A DNA stretch of 64,000 nt from JACVRX01 sp046726315 (GTDB taxonomy: Bacteria > Actinomycetota > Actinomycetes > Jiangellales > Jiangellaceae): positions 35,775 to 99,774 of the forward strand of contig JBKPAG010000015.1 of assembly GCA_046726315.1 (NCBI GenBank), read 5' to 3'. Below are positions 9,174-17,959 of the stretch, one piece after another (position 1 is the stretch's first letter; each line of letters begins with the position of its first letter). Made by a program: the position numbers and the translations under genes. The notes beneath the pieces were generated by a model. The model saw nothing but the letters and a program-made list of their open reading frames with translations, had not been told where the DNA came from and made no database searches.

Positions 9174-9431
9174 TCAGCCGGCCCGCTTCTTCAGCTTGCG
9201 CCGCTCACGCTCGGACAGCCCGCCCCAAATGCCGAACCGCTCGTCGTGCATCAGCGCGTACTCCAGGCACTCCGCCCGCACTTCGCAGCTCAGGCACACC
9301 TTCTTCGCTTCCCGAGTAGAGCCGCCCTTCTCCGGGAAGAACGCCTCGGGATCGGTCTGCGCACACAGGGCGCGCTCCTGCCAACTCATTTCCTCGGCGT
9401 CGCCGGTGAGCAGGCTCTCCCACTCGCCCAT
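9174..9431 (-). CDS. whiB2: WhiB-family [4Fe-4S] regulator (WhiB2/WhmD type)
   Basis: 85 aa. Four cluster cysteines are present: ALCAQTDPE, VCLSCE (CxxC) and AECLEYAL. They are followed by the G(I/V)WGG turn (FGIWGGLSERER) and a basic C-terminus (KLKKRAG). The FFPEKGGSTREAKK stretch is almost identical to Streptomyces WhiB and mycobacterial WhiB2/WhmD, which control sporulation septation or cell division. The ATG at 9431 is preceded by GGGAGG about 8 bases upstream; longer in-frame starts lack support. Divergent from fbiA, with 203 bases of shared promoter region between them, as in Rv3260c/Rv3261. Confidence 0.95.
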   Translation of the reverse strand: MGEWESLLTGDAEEMSWQERALCAQTDPEAFFPEKGGSTREAKKVCLSCEVRAECLEYALMHDERFGIWGGLSERERRKLKKRAG

Positions 9432-9620
9432 GGCTCGCCTCCCTCGACCCTCGTCCGTCGTGGCATCCCGCCAAGACGACGACACACCGCACGACACGGA
9501 TGAAATTACATGCCTGCAATACGGTTCCGTCAAGCCCAAACGTGCTATGAGTGCAGAACTGGCCCGCCGCAGCGGTCCGACCGTCGTAGCGTCCTCGAGA
9601 TCACCGGAAAAGGGGCGGTG

Positions 9621-9626
9621 TAGCGT
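9621..9626 (+). promoter_or_regulatory. probable -10 element of the fbiA-fbiB operon
   Basis: TAGCGT ends 8 bases before the GTG start of fbiA at 9635. With no ribosome site between, this looks like a leaderless promoter. It lies in the region divergent from whiB2. Confidence 0.45.
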
Positions 9627-9634
9627 CGCGCAGC

Positions 9635-10585
9635 GTGCGACGAATCACCGCACTGGCCGGCGGAATCGGCGGCGCGCGATTCCTGCGCGGATTACGGCGC
9701 GCCGCCCCCGACGCCGAGGTGACGGTCATCGGGAACACCGCCGACGACATCACCTTGCATGGCCTGCACGTGAGCCCCGATCTGGACACGGTCATGTACA
9801 CCCTCGGCGGTGGCATCGACGAGGGCCGGGGCTGGGGGCGCGCAGAGGAGACCTACTCGGCGATGGCGGAGCTCGCCGCTTATGGTGCCGAACCCGGGTG
9901 GTTCACCCTGGGCGACAAGGATCTCGCCACGCATGTCGTCCGCACCCAGATGCTTACCGCCGGCTACCCGCTCTCCGCTGTCACGGAGGCGCTGTGTGAC
10001 CGCTGGCGACCGGGCGTTCGGCTGCTACCTATGACGGACGACCGGGTCGAGACGCACATCGTCATAGCAGATCCGCAGCCGCGAGCGATCCACTTCCAGG
10101 AGTGGTGGGTGCGGCTGCATGCCGCTGTTCCGGCTGAACGCATCGTGCTCGTCGGCGCTGATATGGCCAAGCCCGCCCCTGGCGTTCTCGATGCGATAGC
10201 GGCGGCCGATGTCGTGCTTCTGCCGCCGTCCAATCCGGTTGTGAGCATTGGCCCGATACTCGCCGTCGCCGGCGTTCGTGACGCGCTGATATCCACACCG
10301 ACGCCGGTCGTCGGCCTGTCGCCGATCGTCGGCGGCGCGCCGGTACGCGGCATGGCAGACGCGTGCCTGACCGCCATCGGCGTAGAAACCTCGGCCGCCG
10401 CGGTCGCCGGACTGTTCACTGACCTGCTCGACGGCTGGCTCGTCGATCTGTCCGACGTCGACGCTGTGGCGGACGTGGAGTCGTCCGGAGTCCGGTGCCG
10501 GTCGGTCCCGCTGCTCATGGGCGATGTGGCGGCGGCTGCCGCCATGGCCGGCGCTGCTCTGGACCTGGCCGAGTCGCTGCGATGA
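9635..10585 (+). CDS. fbiA: F420 precursor transferase (CofD/FbiA)
   Basis: 316 aa. Transfers the phosphoenolpyruvate- or 2-phospholactate-derived group from its guanylylated form onto the deazaflavin Fo, making (dehydro)F420-0. The N-terminal ALAGGIGGARFLRGL is the nucleotide-binding signature of CofD; VIGNTADDITLHGLHVSPDLDT and the C-terminal GLSPIVGGAPVRGMAD are also family hallmarks. Actinobacterial enzymes are reported to use the PEP-derived substrate. The GTG at 9635 gives the family N-terminus. The stop overlaps the fbiB start (ATGA), indicating coupling. Confidence 0.95.
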   Translation: MRRITALAGGIGGARFLRGLRRAAPDAEVTVIGNTADDITLHGLHVSPDLDTVMYTLGGGIDEGRGWGRAEETYSAMAELAAYGAEPGWFTLGDKDLATHVVRTQMLTAGYPLSAVTEALCDRWRPGVRLLPMTDDRVETHIVIADPQPRAIHFQEWWVRLHAAVPAERIVLVGADMAKPAPGVLDAIAAADVVLLPPSNPVVSIGPILAVAGVRDALISTPTPVVGLSPIVGGAPVRGMADACLTAIGVETSAAAVAGLFTDLLDGWLVDLSDVDAVADVESSGVRCRSVPLLMGDVAAAAAMAGAALDLAESLR

Positions 10586-11889
10586 CCGCGTACGAAGTGC
10601 ATGCAATCGAGGGGCTTCCCGAGGTCCGAGCGGGTGATGACCTCGCGGGCCTGATCGCAACGGCGAGCGTCCGATTGAGCACCGGCGACATCGTCGTCAT
10701 CAGCAGCAAGGCGGTGAGCAAGGCTGAAGGCCGCACGCTTTCCGGCGTCGACCGGGAGGCCGGAGTCGACGCGGAGACCGCCCGTGTGGTGGCGGAATGG
10801 ACGACCGTGCGTGGACGAACGGTCGTCGCTGAGACCAGGCACGGATTCGTGCTAGCAGCCGCTGGCGTCGACGAATCCAACCTCGCGGCCGGCCAGATCG
10901 CGCTTCTTCCACTGAATCCCGACGGCTCCGCCCGCTCGATCCGGGCTCGACTGCGGGAAAGGCTGGGCGTTGACGTCGGGACCGTCATCGCTGACACAGC
11001 CGGCCGTCCGTGGCGCGACGGCGTCGTGGATTTCGCAGTCGGCGCGGCCGGCGTTGTGGTGCGCGATGACCTACGGGGCAGGATCGACCCCTATGGCAAC
11101 AAGCTCGAGGTCACCGTTGTCGCAGTTGCCGACGAACTCGCGGCGGCGACTGAGCTGGTGCGCACGAAGCTGGCCGGGGTCCCGGCCGCGGTCGTCCGAG
11201 GATTGCCGCATTTGGTGACGCCGGACGACGGGCCGGGCGCCGCCATACTCGTCCGACCGGCCGACGAGGACCGTTTCCGCCGCGGCACCAGCGAGGCGAT
11301 GCGCGATGCAGTCTTCGCGCGGCGCACTGTTCGGGAATTCACCGACGAGCCGGTCGACCATGCCATCGTGCGCCGCGCCATCGCCGCGGCCCTGACCGCA
11401 CCGGCACCACACCACACCACGCCGTGGCGTTTCGTCCTGCTCGAGGAACACGGCACCCGCATCCGCCTGCTGGACGCAATGCTGGACGCGTGGGTGACCG
11501 ACTTGCGATCCGACGGATTCGACGAGGCCGCGATCGCGCGGCGTACCGCCCGCGGTGACATGCTCCGCCGGGCACCGTATCTCATCGTTCCGTGCCTGGT
11601 CGCCGACGGCGCCCATCCGTATCCGGACGAGCGGCGAGCTGCGGCGGAGGCCGCCATGTTCCATCTGGCGATGGGTGCCGGAATCGAGAACCTGCTCATC
11701 GCCTTGGCCGCCGAGGATCTCGTCTCGGCCTGGGTGTCGTCCACGCTGTTCTGTGCCGACGTCGTCTGTTCCGTGCTCGATCTGCCGACGAGCTGGGAGC
11801 CGATGGGGACCGTCGCAATCGGGCACGCGGCAGCACCGCCACGCGATCGCCCGCCCCGCGACCCAGCCGACTTCATCGTGGCCCGCTGA
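10582..11889 (+). CDS. fbiB: bifunctional F420 glutamate ligase / dehydro-F420 reductase
   Basis: 435 aa. Residues 1 to about 245 are the CofE-type F420-0:gamma-glutamyl ligase (GDIVVISSKAVSKAEGR, then DTAGRPWRDGVVDFAVG); residues from about 260 are a nitroreductase-like FMN domain (RRTVREFTDEPVDH, APHHTTPWRF). This fusion is the actinobacterial FbiB, which adds the polyglutamate tail and reduces dehydro-F420-0. A longer in-frame start at 10495 lies inside fbiA and is rejected in favour of ATG 10582, which overlaps the fbiA stop. Convergent with the DNA glycosylase gene, only 23 bases apart. Confidence 0.95.
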   Translation: MTAYEVHAIEGLPEVRAGDDLAGLIATASVRLSTGDIVVISSKAVSKAEGRTLSGVDREAGVDAETARVVAEWTTVRGRTVVAETRHGFVLAAAGVDESNLAAGQIALLPLNPDGSARSIRARLRERLGVDVGTVIADTAGRPWRDGVVDFAVGAAGVVVRDDLRGRIDPYGNKLEVTVVAVADELAAATELVRTKLAGVPAAVVRGLPHLVTPDDGPGAAILVRPADEDRFRRGTSEAMRDAVFARRTVREFTDEPVDHAIVRRAIAAALTAPAPHHTTPWRFVLLEEHGTRIRLLDAMLDAWVTDLRSDGFDEAAIARRTARGDMLRRAPYLIVPCLVADGAHPYPDERRAAAEAAMFHLAMGAGIENLLIALAAEDLVSAWVSSTLFCADVVCSVLDLPTSWEPMGTVAIGHAAAPPRDRPPRDPADFIVAR

Positions 11890-11912
11890 CCCGTCGGAAC
11901 CCGCGGGCGCCG

Positions 11913-12851
11913 TTACATGCGGCGGAAGTCACGCACCGGCAGGCGTGGGGCCCGGCGAGGAGGCAATGCGCCGGCGCGGGCGAGCAGCAGGCAGGCGCGA
12001 TAGCGGTGTCCAGCGTACGGGGCGAGCAGCTCGAGCATGCGGTCGTCGTCGGCGCGTTCCTCGCCCGCCAGGTTGTAGGCAACCAGCCGGGGCAAGTGAA
12101 AGTCACCCACCGAGACTGCGTCCGGGTCACCGAGCGCCCGTTGGCGGATCTCGGCCGCCGTCCATGCACCGATTCCAGGCACGATACGCAACTTCCGCTC
12201 GGCCTCGTCGCCCGGACCGTTCCCCACTTCTTCCAGCCTGGTGGCCAGCCGAGCAGCCCGGACAATGGTCCGGGACCGGTTGGGGCCGACGCCGGCGCGG
12301 TGCCACTCCCACGACGGCAGGCTGGCCCACCGCTGTGGCGTCGGCAGGACGCGCATGCCGTCCGGCGCCGGGCCAGGAGCGGGATCGCCGAACCGGAGCA
12401 GCAGAGCCCGCCAGCCGCGCGAAGCCTCCCGGCCGGTGACCTTTTGTTCGAGAACGGCCGGGACCAGGGCTTCCATGACCAGGCCGGTGCGTCCGACCAG
12501 CAGCCCGGCATGGTGCCGGGCCGCGCGGGCGAGCAGGGGGTGGGCCGGACGGAAGCTGCTGGGATCGTCATCGGTGCCGAGCCACTGCGGCAGCGCATCC
12601 AGGGCCAACTTCGCCCCCGGTCCCCAAGCCGTCGCGGCGACGTCGCCTCCGGCCGGCCGAGCGGTCACGCGCACGGTGGCAGGGCCGTCCGCCGTTCGAC
12701 AGGTGCGCCACACGGCGCCATCCGGCGTGACCCGGTGCGCCGGGTCTCCGCGCCCACGGCAATGAACCCCGAGGGTGCCGGCGACATCCACCGGCCGGCC
12801 CGGCCGCCACACCCGGTCGAACGCCCGCACGGAACCATCCTGGCCCGCCAT
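11913..12851 (-). CDS. DNA-3-methyladenine glycosylase 2 family (AlkA-like)
   Basis: 312 aa base-excision repair glycosylase. The helix-hairpin-helix/GPD signature is clear: RIVPGIGAWTAAEIRQRA followed by the catalytic aspartate region SVGDFHLPRLVAYNLAG; upstream VMEALVPAVLEQKVTGREA is the core helix of this superfamily. The ATG at 12851 has GAGGG 9 bases upstream; an in-frame start at 12878 is less likely. Removal of alkylated purines is expected. Divergent from the DUF3105 gene. Confidence 0.85.
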   Translation of the reverse strand: MAGQDGSVRAFDRVWRPGRPVDVAGTLGVHCRGRGDPAHRVTPDGAVWRTCRTADGPATVRVTARPAGGDVAATAWGPGAKLALDALPQWLGTDDDPSSFRPAHPLLARAARHHAGLLVGRTGLVMEALVPAVLEQKVTGREASRGWRALLLRFGDPAPGPAPDGMRVLPTPQRWASLPSWEWHRAGVGPNRSRTIVRAARLATRLEEVGNGPGDEAERKLRIVPGIGAWTAAEIRQRALGDPDAVSVGDFHLPRLVAYNLAGEERADDDRMLELLAPYAGHRYRACLLLARAGALPPRRAPRLPVRDFRRM

Positions 12852-12902
12852 CCGTAGAATCCCTCGACTGAACCGCACTTTGTCGGAAGCGAAAGCAAAC
12901 CT

Positions 12903-13634
12903 GTGGCGAAGAACACCAAGAAGCCGGCCAAGAGGCCGCAGACCGCTCGGCGGGAGAAGCTGGAGGCGTTGCGCCGTGAACAGCAGCGCTCCGAGCGCCG
13001 CCGCACGACCCTGTTTGTCGGAATCGCGGTCGTGGTCGGTCTCGGCCTGATCACCGCGGCCGCCATGCCATTGATCCGAGGATGGCTCGATGACCCCAAC
13101 CGCCGGGGCTGGGAAGACTTCGGGGTGTCCGCGTCTGCCGCTTCGTGCGACGCAGTGATCGAAGACGAGCAGTCAGGCTCGTTCGACCACCGTCAGGACG
13201 GCGAGCGCATCGACTACGCCTCGGCGCCACCCACATCCGGACCGCATTACCCGGTCCCGGCGCCGTTCGCACGCAAGTTCTACACACCGGACGACAGCCC
13301 GGAGATCGAGCGGCTCGTGCACAACCTCGAGCACGGCTACACGATCCTCTGGTACAACCCGGCAGTCCTCGACGAACAGCAACAGACCCTGCGGGATCTC
13401 GCGACGAAGGTGACCCAGGCCGAGGAGCTCAGGGAGCAGGTCGCCGGCAAGTTCGTGGTCGCGCCATGGGACAGCGAACGGGGCGAGTTCCCGGACGGAA
13501 AATCGTTCGCGCTGACGCATTGGGGCGCGCAGCAGGGTTTCCGGCAGTACTGCGGTGAGCTTTCCGGCGAGGCAGTCCGCGACTTCGTCACGGCGCACCC
13601 GTTCAATGACTCGCCGGAGCCGAACGCTGCCTGA
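12903..13634 (+). CDS. DUF3105 family membrane-anchored protein
   Basis: 243 aa with a GTG start. A Lys/Arg-rich N-terminus (about residues 1-37) precedes one membrane helix (about 38-60, TTLFVGIAVVVGLGLITAAA). The outside domain has the DUF3105 pattern: YASAPPTSGPHYPVPAPF, then VHNLEHGYTILWYNP, and a C-terminal LTHWGAQQGFRQYCGE with His and Cys residues. The His-rich conserved motifs suggest metal or redox chemistry, but the family has no assigned function. Followed by a hairpin terminator before the convergent manC gene. Confidence 0.85.
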   Translation: MAKNTKKPAKRPQTARREKLEALRREQQRSERRRTTLFVGIAVVVGLGLITAAAMPLIRGWLDDPNRRGWEDFGVSASAASCDAVIEDEQSGSFDHRQDGERIDYASAPPTSGPHYPVPAPFARKFYTPDDSPEIERLVHNLEHGYTILWYNPAVLDEQQQTLRDLATKVTQAEELREQVAGKFVVAPWDSERGEFPDGKSFALTHWGAQQGFRQYCGELSGEAVRDFVTAHPFNDSPEPNAA

Positions 13635-13642
13635 GGACCACC

Positions 13643-13685
13643 AGATCAGCGGAGGACGGCCAAGGATGGCGGCCGCCGCTGATCT
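13643..13685. terminator. bidirectional hairpin between convergent genes
   Basis: Perfect 10-bp inverted repeat, AGATCAGCGG at 13643-13652 and CCGCTGATCT at 13676-13685, with a 23-base spacer. It fills the gap between the stops of the DUF3105 gene and manC, a natural place for a shared terminator. No long T-run follows, as is common in high-GC actinobacteria. Confidence 0.55.
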
Positions 13686-13696
13686 TCACGTGTGAC

Positions 13697-14740
13697 TTAC
13701 CCCAGCCGGGCGCCGGGCGAGGGTGTGGCACCGTCCGGGACATCCACCCCGGCTCCGACGATCACGCCATCGAGGACGGCGCCGGAGCCGATCCTCGACC
13801 AGCGGCCCAGTGCGCTGGTCTGGACGATCGCGCCGGGTCCGACGACCGCGCCGTCGAGCACAACCGAGCCGTCGATGACGGCGCCGGGGCCGACGACGCA
13901 GCGCGGGCCGACGCACGTTCCGCCGCGCAGCGTGGCGGTCAACGGGACCTCGGAGGCCTCCAGAACGAGGGACTCCCCGGCTGGGCCGGGACGGGCCGGC
14001 GCATCGACGAGCCCCAGCACCGCGTCGGCGGAGCCGCGCACGTACGACTCGGGTGTACCGAGGTCGCGCCAATAGGACTCGTCCAGGTATCCGTGGACCA
14101 CGCCGCCGGACGCCAACAGCTGAGGGAAGGTCTCGCGCTCCACGCTCACCACTCGACCTGCCGGGATCGCGTCGATCACGGCCCGGCGAAAGACGTAACA
14201 GCCGGCGTTGATCTGGTTCGTCACCGGGCTGTCCATCTTCTCGAGAAACGCCGTCACCCGGCCGGTCGCATCGGTGGGAACACAGCCGTAGGCGCGGGCA
14301 TCGTCCACTTTGGTGAGGTACAGCGTGGCGTCCGCGCTGTTGGCGGTGTGCTGCTCCACCTGGGAGGTCAAGTCGTGGCCGTCGAGGATGTCGCCATTGA
14401 GAACCAAGACGGGCTCGTCTGATTGCGCAACGAGAAAGTTCGCGGCGTTGCGGATCGCGCCGCCGGTTCCCAGCGGTTCGTCCTCGACTGCGTAGTCGAC
14501 CGTGACGCCGACGCTGGATTCGTCGGCAAGCACATGCGTGAACAACTCGGCTCGATACGACGTCGCGAGGACGACGTGCACGACACCAGCGTTCCGCGCC
14601 CGGGTGATCTGGTGCAGGACTATCGGGGCACCAGCCACGGGCAACAGCGACTTCGGCAAGTCGTCGGTCAGCGGCCGCAGCCGGGTGCCCAAGCCGCCGA
14701 CCACCAGGATTGCCTCCACGGGCGGGAGCCTACGGGTCAT
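13697..14740 (-). CDS. manC: mannose-1-phosphate guanylyltransferase (GDP-mannose pyrophosphorylase)
   Basis: 347 aa. Makes GDP-mannose from GTP and mannose-1-phosphate. N-terminal nucleotidyltransferase signature AILVVGGLGTRLRPLTDDLPKSLLPV and EDEPLGTGGAIRNA; DYAVEDEPLG and VLNGDILDG give the metal-binding region. The C-terminus is a left-handed beta-helix with hexapeptide repeats (GPRCVVGPGAVIDGSVVLDG). It corresponds to Rv3264c in the conserved order. The nucleotide preference is inferred from context, since the family also includes glucose-1-phosphate enzymes. Confidence 0.85.
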   Translation of the reverse strand: MTRRLPPVEAILVVGGLGTRLRPLTDDLPKSLLPVAGAPIVLHQITRARNAGVVHVVLATSYRAELFTHVLADESSVGVTVDYAVEDEPLGTGGAIRNAANFLVAQSDEPVLVLNGDILDGHDLTSQVEQHTANSADATLYLTKVDDARAYGCVPTDATGRVTAFLEKMDSPVTNQINAGCYVFRRAVIDAIPAGRVVSVERETFPQLLASGGVVHGYLDESYWRDLGTPESYVRGSADAVLGLVDAPARPGPAGESLVLEASEVPLTATLRGGTCVGPRCVVGPGAVIDGSVVLDGAVVGPGAIVQTSALGRWSRIGSGAVLDGVIVGAGVDVPDGATPSPGARLG

Positions 14741-14880
14741 CTGGTGTCTGGTATGCGAGTGCGACCGCGACGTGCGCCGGAGTGTGCCAAGATTGCCGAA
14801 GGGGGCCGAACATCCACATCGCCGCGATCAGTGGCATGGGGGCGTGGTGGTGCCTTCCCACGGACGAAACGAACTGGGCG

Positions 14881-15939
14881 ATGATCGACGACACCACCAC
14901 CACAGAACGCCAGAACCATGGTCGGGCGACCGACCAGCAGTTGCGCAGGCGCCGCCGGCGCGGCCGGTTGCTGCTCATCTCGTGCCTCATCGCCTTGCTG
15001 TCGGTTGTGCTGATCGTCGCCGGCGCCACCTGGTGGGCAGTACGCGAAGTGTCCAGCAGCATCGAACGCATCCCCGACGCGTTCGACATCCCGGAAGAAG
15101 CCCGACCGGCCGAGGCTGCTGGAGGCAGCCTCAACATCCTGCTGGCCGGCCTGGACAGCGAGGACAGTGCGGGGTCCTTCGAACGCGGGGCAGCCCGCAC
15201 CGACGCGGTGATGATCCTGCATATCAACGAGTCGCGCGACGAGGCCTACCTGATCTCCATCCCGCGCGACACCTGGGTGCCGATTCCCGGGCACGGCGAA
15301 AACAAGATCAACGCTGCGTACTCGTTCGGCGGCCCGTCGCTGTACATCCAGACTGTGGAGGAGTTGACCGGGCTGCGGATGGACCATCTTGCCGTCATCG
15401 ATTGGAGCGGCTTTCGAGCTCTCACCGACGCGCTGGGCGGCGTCGAGCTGACCTTCGCCGAGACAGCCGTCACGTGGGACGGCACAACGTACGAGCCTGG
15501 GACGCATACGCTGAGCGGTGAACAGGCGTTGCAGTACGTGCGCGAGCGCAAGGGCCTCCCCGGGGGCGACTTCGACCGGGTCAAGCGGCAGCAAAACTAC
15601 CTACGCGCGCTGATGCGACAACTGCAGGCCGGTGACATTCTCACCGATCCGGGCCGGCTGGTGGACCTGACGGATGCCATCGGGGAGGCCACCAAGGTCG
15701 ACGACGAGTTCTCCGCGACCGAGCTTGTCGGACTGATGCTCTCGCTCCGCGGTCTCGACGCCACGAACGTCACCTTCCTCACCGTGCCCACCGACGGCAC
15801 CGGGTGGGCTGGCAGTGCCAGCATCGTCGTCTATGACCGAGAAGATGCGGACGACCTATGGGCCGCCGTCCGTAGCAATGACGTCGCCTCGTTCCTCACG
15901 ACCCATGGCGAGCTTGTCACGGCTGAAAGCGTGCACTGA
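14881..15939 (+). CDS. LytR-CpsA-Psr (LCP) glycopolymer transferase 1
   Basis: 352 aa. A basic cytoplasmic N-terminus, one membrane helix (about residues 26-48, LLLISCLIALLSVVLIVAGA), and an extracytoplasmic LCP domain: LNILLAGLDS, ISIPRDTWVPIPGHGENKIN, and FGGPSLYIQTVEELTG. The Arg/Asp residues that bind the lipid pyrophosphate are present (SIPRDTW, YVRERKGLPGGDFDRVKRQQ). LCP enzymes move glycans from undecaprenyl carriers to peptidoglycan. The frame opens earlier (14710), but ATG 14881 gives a normal N-terminus. Matches the CpsA-like LCP next to manC in mycobacteria. Confidence 0.9.
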   Translation: MIDDTTTTERQNHGRATDQQLRRRRRRGRLLLISCLIALLSVVLIVAGATWWAVREVSSSIERIPDAFDIPEEARPAEAAGGSLNILLAGLDSEDSAGSFERGAARTDAVMILHINESRDEAYLISIPRDTWVPIPGHGENKINAAYSFGGPSLYIQTVEELTGLRMDHLAVIDWSGFRALTDALGGVELTFAETAVTWDGTTYEPGTHTLSGEQALQYVRERKGLPGGDFDRVKRQQNYLRALMRQLQAGDILTDPGRLVDLTDAIGEATKVDDEFSATELVGLMLSLRGLDATNVTFLTVPTDGTGWAGSASIVVYDREDADDLWAAVRSNDVASFLTTHGELVTAESVH

Positions 15940-15942
15940 TCG

Positions 15943-15970
15943 CTGACAAGTTGCCGCCGCTCGTTACCGT
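15943..15970 (+). promoter_or_regulatory. probable promoter of acetoacetyl-CoA synthetase gene
   Basis: CTGACA (15943-15948), a 16-base spacer and TACCGT (15965-15970) resemble sigma-70-type -35 and -10 boxes. The -10 box ends 6 bases before the ATG at 15977, so the mRNA is probably leaderless. Confidence 0.5.
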
Positions 15971-15976
15971 TTCCTC

Positions 15977-17959
15977 ATGTCGGGGCCAGTGGACCAGCCC
16001 GAGGTTGTCTGGGTTCCGGACCGGCGAGTACTCGGCCGCAGCCAGATGGCCCGGTTCCGGCGCTGGCTCGCCGACGAACGGGAACTCGACCTCGTCGACT
16101 ACGACAGCCGTTGGCGCTGGTCGGTAACCGAACCGGAGGCCTTCTGGGCCGCAGTCGCCGAGTTCTTCCAGGTTTCGTTTCACGACCGCGCACGTAGTGC
16201 ACTCGAGGCGCGGGTCATGCCGGGAGCACGGTGGTTCCCCGGCGCGAGTGTGAACTACGCCGAGCACGCGTTGCGACCCGGCCCGGGAAAGGACGACGAC
16301 GACCTGGCGGTCGTGTTCCGTCGCGAGGACGGGCTCACCGACCGTCTGACGTTCGGCCGGCTTCGTTACGACGTCGCCGCGGTTCGGACCGCGCTGGGCG
16401 CACTGGGTGTGCGCCGCGGGGACCGCGTGGTGGCCATCGTTCCCAACTCGCCGCACGCCTTGATCGCGTTCCTCGCAACGGCCAGCCTGGGAGCGATCTG
16501 GTCGTCCTGTTCGCCGGACTTCGGTGTTCGCGCGATCAGCGACCGGTTCGCTCAGATCGATCCGACTGTCTTGGTAGCTGTCGACGGCTATGTCTACAAC
16601 GGACGGCCCTTCGACGTCCGGCCGGTCGTGGCAGAGCTACGCGCGACCATGCCGAGCCTGCGCGCGACCGTCGTCATCCCATACCTCGGCTCCCTCGATA
16701 CCGTCGTTGGACCAGACGTGGCATGGGACGACCTGCTCGAGCAGCACGCTGGCGCAACGCTCACGTACGAAGCCGTGCCATTCGACCATCCGCTCTGGGT
16801 GCTCTACTCGTCGGGGACGACCGGGCTGCCCAAGGGCATCGTGCACGGCCACGGCGGGATCGTGCTCGAACACCTCAAGGCACTGGCGTTGCATTGCGAC
16901 CTCGGCCCCGGCGAGCGGTTCTTCTGGTTCACCACGACCGGCTGGATGATGTGGAACTTCCTGGTGTCCGGGTTGTTGGTTGGGTCGACGATCGTGCTCT
17001 ACGACGGCAGCCCTGGGCATCCGGACCTGTCGGCCCTGTGGCGCCTGGCCGCAGACGAGAGCGTGACCTTCTTCGGCACCTCGGCGCCGTACATCCAGTC
17101 CTGCTCGAAGGAGGGTCTGCAACCGGCCGCCTCTCATGACCTGTCGATGTTGCGGGCCGTGGGCTCGACTGGAGCACCCTTGACACCGGAGGGCTTCCGG
17201 TGGGTGGCCCAAGAGCTCGGCCCCCGCGTCCAGATCGCCAGCGTCTCGGGCGGGACCGATCTGTGCACGGCGTTCATCGGCGCGGCACCCGACGTTCCGG
17301 TGTGGCTCGGAGAGCTGTCCTGCCGGATGCTCGGTGCACCGGTGGCCGCCTACGACGACGCCGGACACGAGGTCGTCGACGAGGTTGGCGAGCTGGTGCT
17401 CACCGGACCGATGCCATCGATGCCCCTGTTCTTCTGGAACGATCCTAGTGGTTCACGACTGCGCGACGCGTACTTCGCCGATTTCCCAGGTGTGTGGCGG
17501 CACGGTGACTGGATCAAGATCACGCCACGCGGGTCGGCGGTGATCTACGGCCGTAGCGACTCCACCCTCAACCGGGGCGGCGTCCGGATGGGCACCTCCG
17601 AGTTCTACCGGGTCGTCGAGGCGTTTCCCGAGGTCGAGGACTCGCTGGTGATCGACACCTCGGGAGCTGGCCCGACCGAGGGGGAGCTGTTGTGCTTCGT
17701 GGTCCTCGCCCCAGGGGCAACCCTGGCCGAGGTCGAACCACAGCTTCGCCAAGCGTTGCGAACCCAATTGTCGCCACGGCACGTGCCGGACCGCTTCACC
17801 GTGATCGACGAGGTGCCACGCACGTTGAACGGAAAGAAGTGCGAGGTGCCGGTCAAGAGAATCCTCGCCGGCACGCCCCCCAACCAGGCTGTGAGCCGGG
17901 ACGCGCTGCGCAACCCCGGTGCGCTGGAGCCATTCATCCGGCAAAGTCGACGACTGTGA
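15977..17959 (+). CDS. acetoacetyl-CoA synthetase
   Basis: 660 aa, the usual AacS length. ANL-superfamily acyl-CoA ligase: the phosphate loop LYSSGTTGLPKGIVHGHGG, the aacS-type FTTTGWMMWNFLVSGLL segment, the adenine motif SVSGGTDLCTAF, the hinge region HGDWIKITPRGSAVIYGRSD, and the C-terminal catalytic lysine in LNGKKCEVPVKRIL. The N-terminal MARFRRWLADERELDL block is typical of acetoacetate-CoA ligases. It activates acetoacetate for polymer or ketone-body metabolism and may relate to the HMG-CoA lyase at 55 kb, which yields acetoacetate. Its last 26 bases overlap the convergent amidase gene. Confidence 0.93.
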   Translation: MSGPVDQPEVVWVPDRRVLGRSQMARFRRWLADERELDLVDYDSRWRWSVTEPEAFWAAVAEFFQVSFHDRARSALEARVMPGARWFPGASVNYAEHALRPGPGKDDDDLAVVFRREDGLTDRLTFGRLRYDVAAVRTALGALGVRRGDRVVAIVPNSPHALIAFLATASLGAIWSSCSPDFGVRAISDRFAQIDPTVLVAVDGYVYNGRPFDVRPVVAELRATMPSLRATVVIPYLGSLDTVVGPDVAWDDLLEQHAGATLTYEAVPFDHPLWVLYSSGTTGLPKGIVHGHGGIVLEHLKALALHCDLGPGERFFWFTTTGWMMWNFLVSGLLVGSTIVLYDGSPGHPDLSALWRLAADESVTFFGTSAPYIQSCSKEGLQPAASHDLSMLRAVGSTGAPLTPEGFRWVAQELGPRVQIASVSGGTDLCTAFIGAAPDVPVWLGELSCRMLGAPVAAYDDAGHEVVDEVGELVLTGPMPSMPLFFWNDPSGSRLRDAYFADFPGVWRHGDWIKITPRGSAVIYGRSDSTLNRGGVRMGTSEFYRVVEAFPEVEDSLVIDTSGAGPTEGELLCFVVLAPGATLAEVEPQLRQALRTQLSPRHVPDRFTVIDEVPRTLNGKKCEVPVKRILAGTPPNQAVSRDALRNPGALEPFIRQSRRL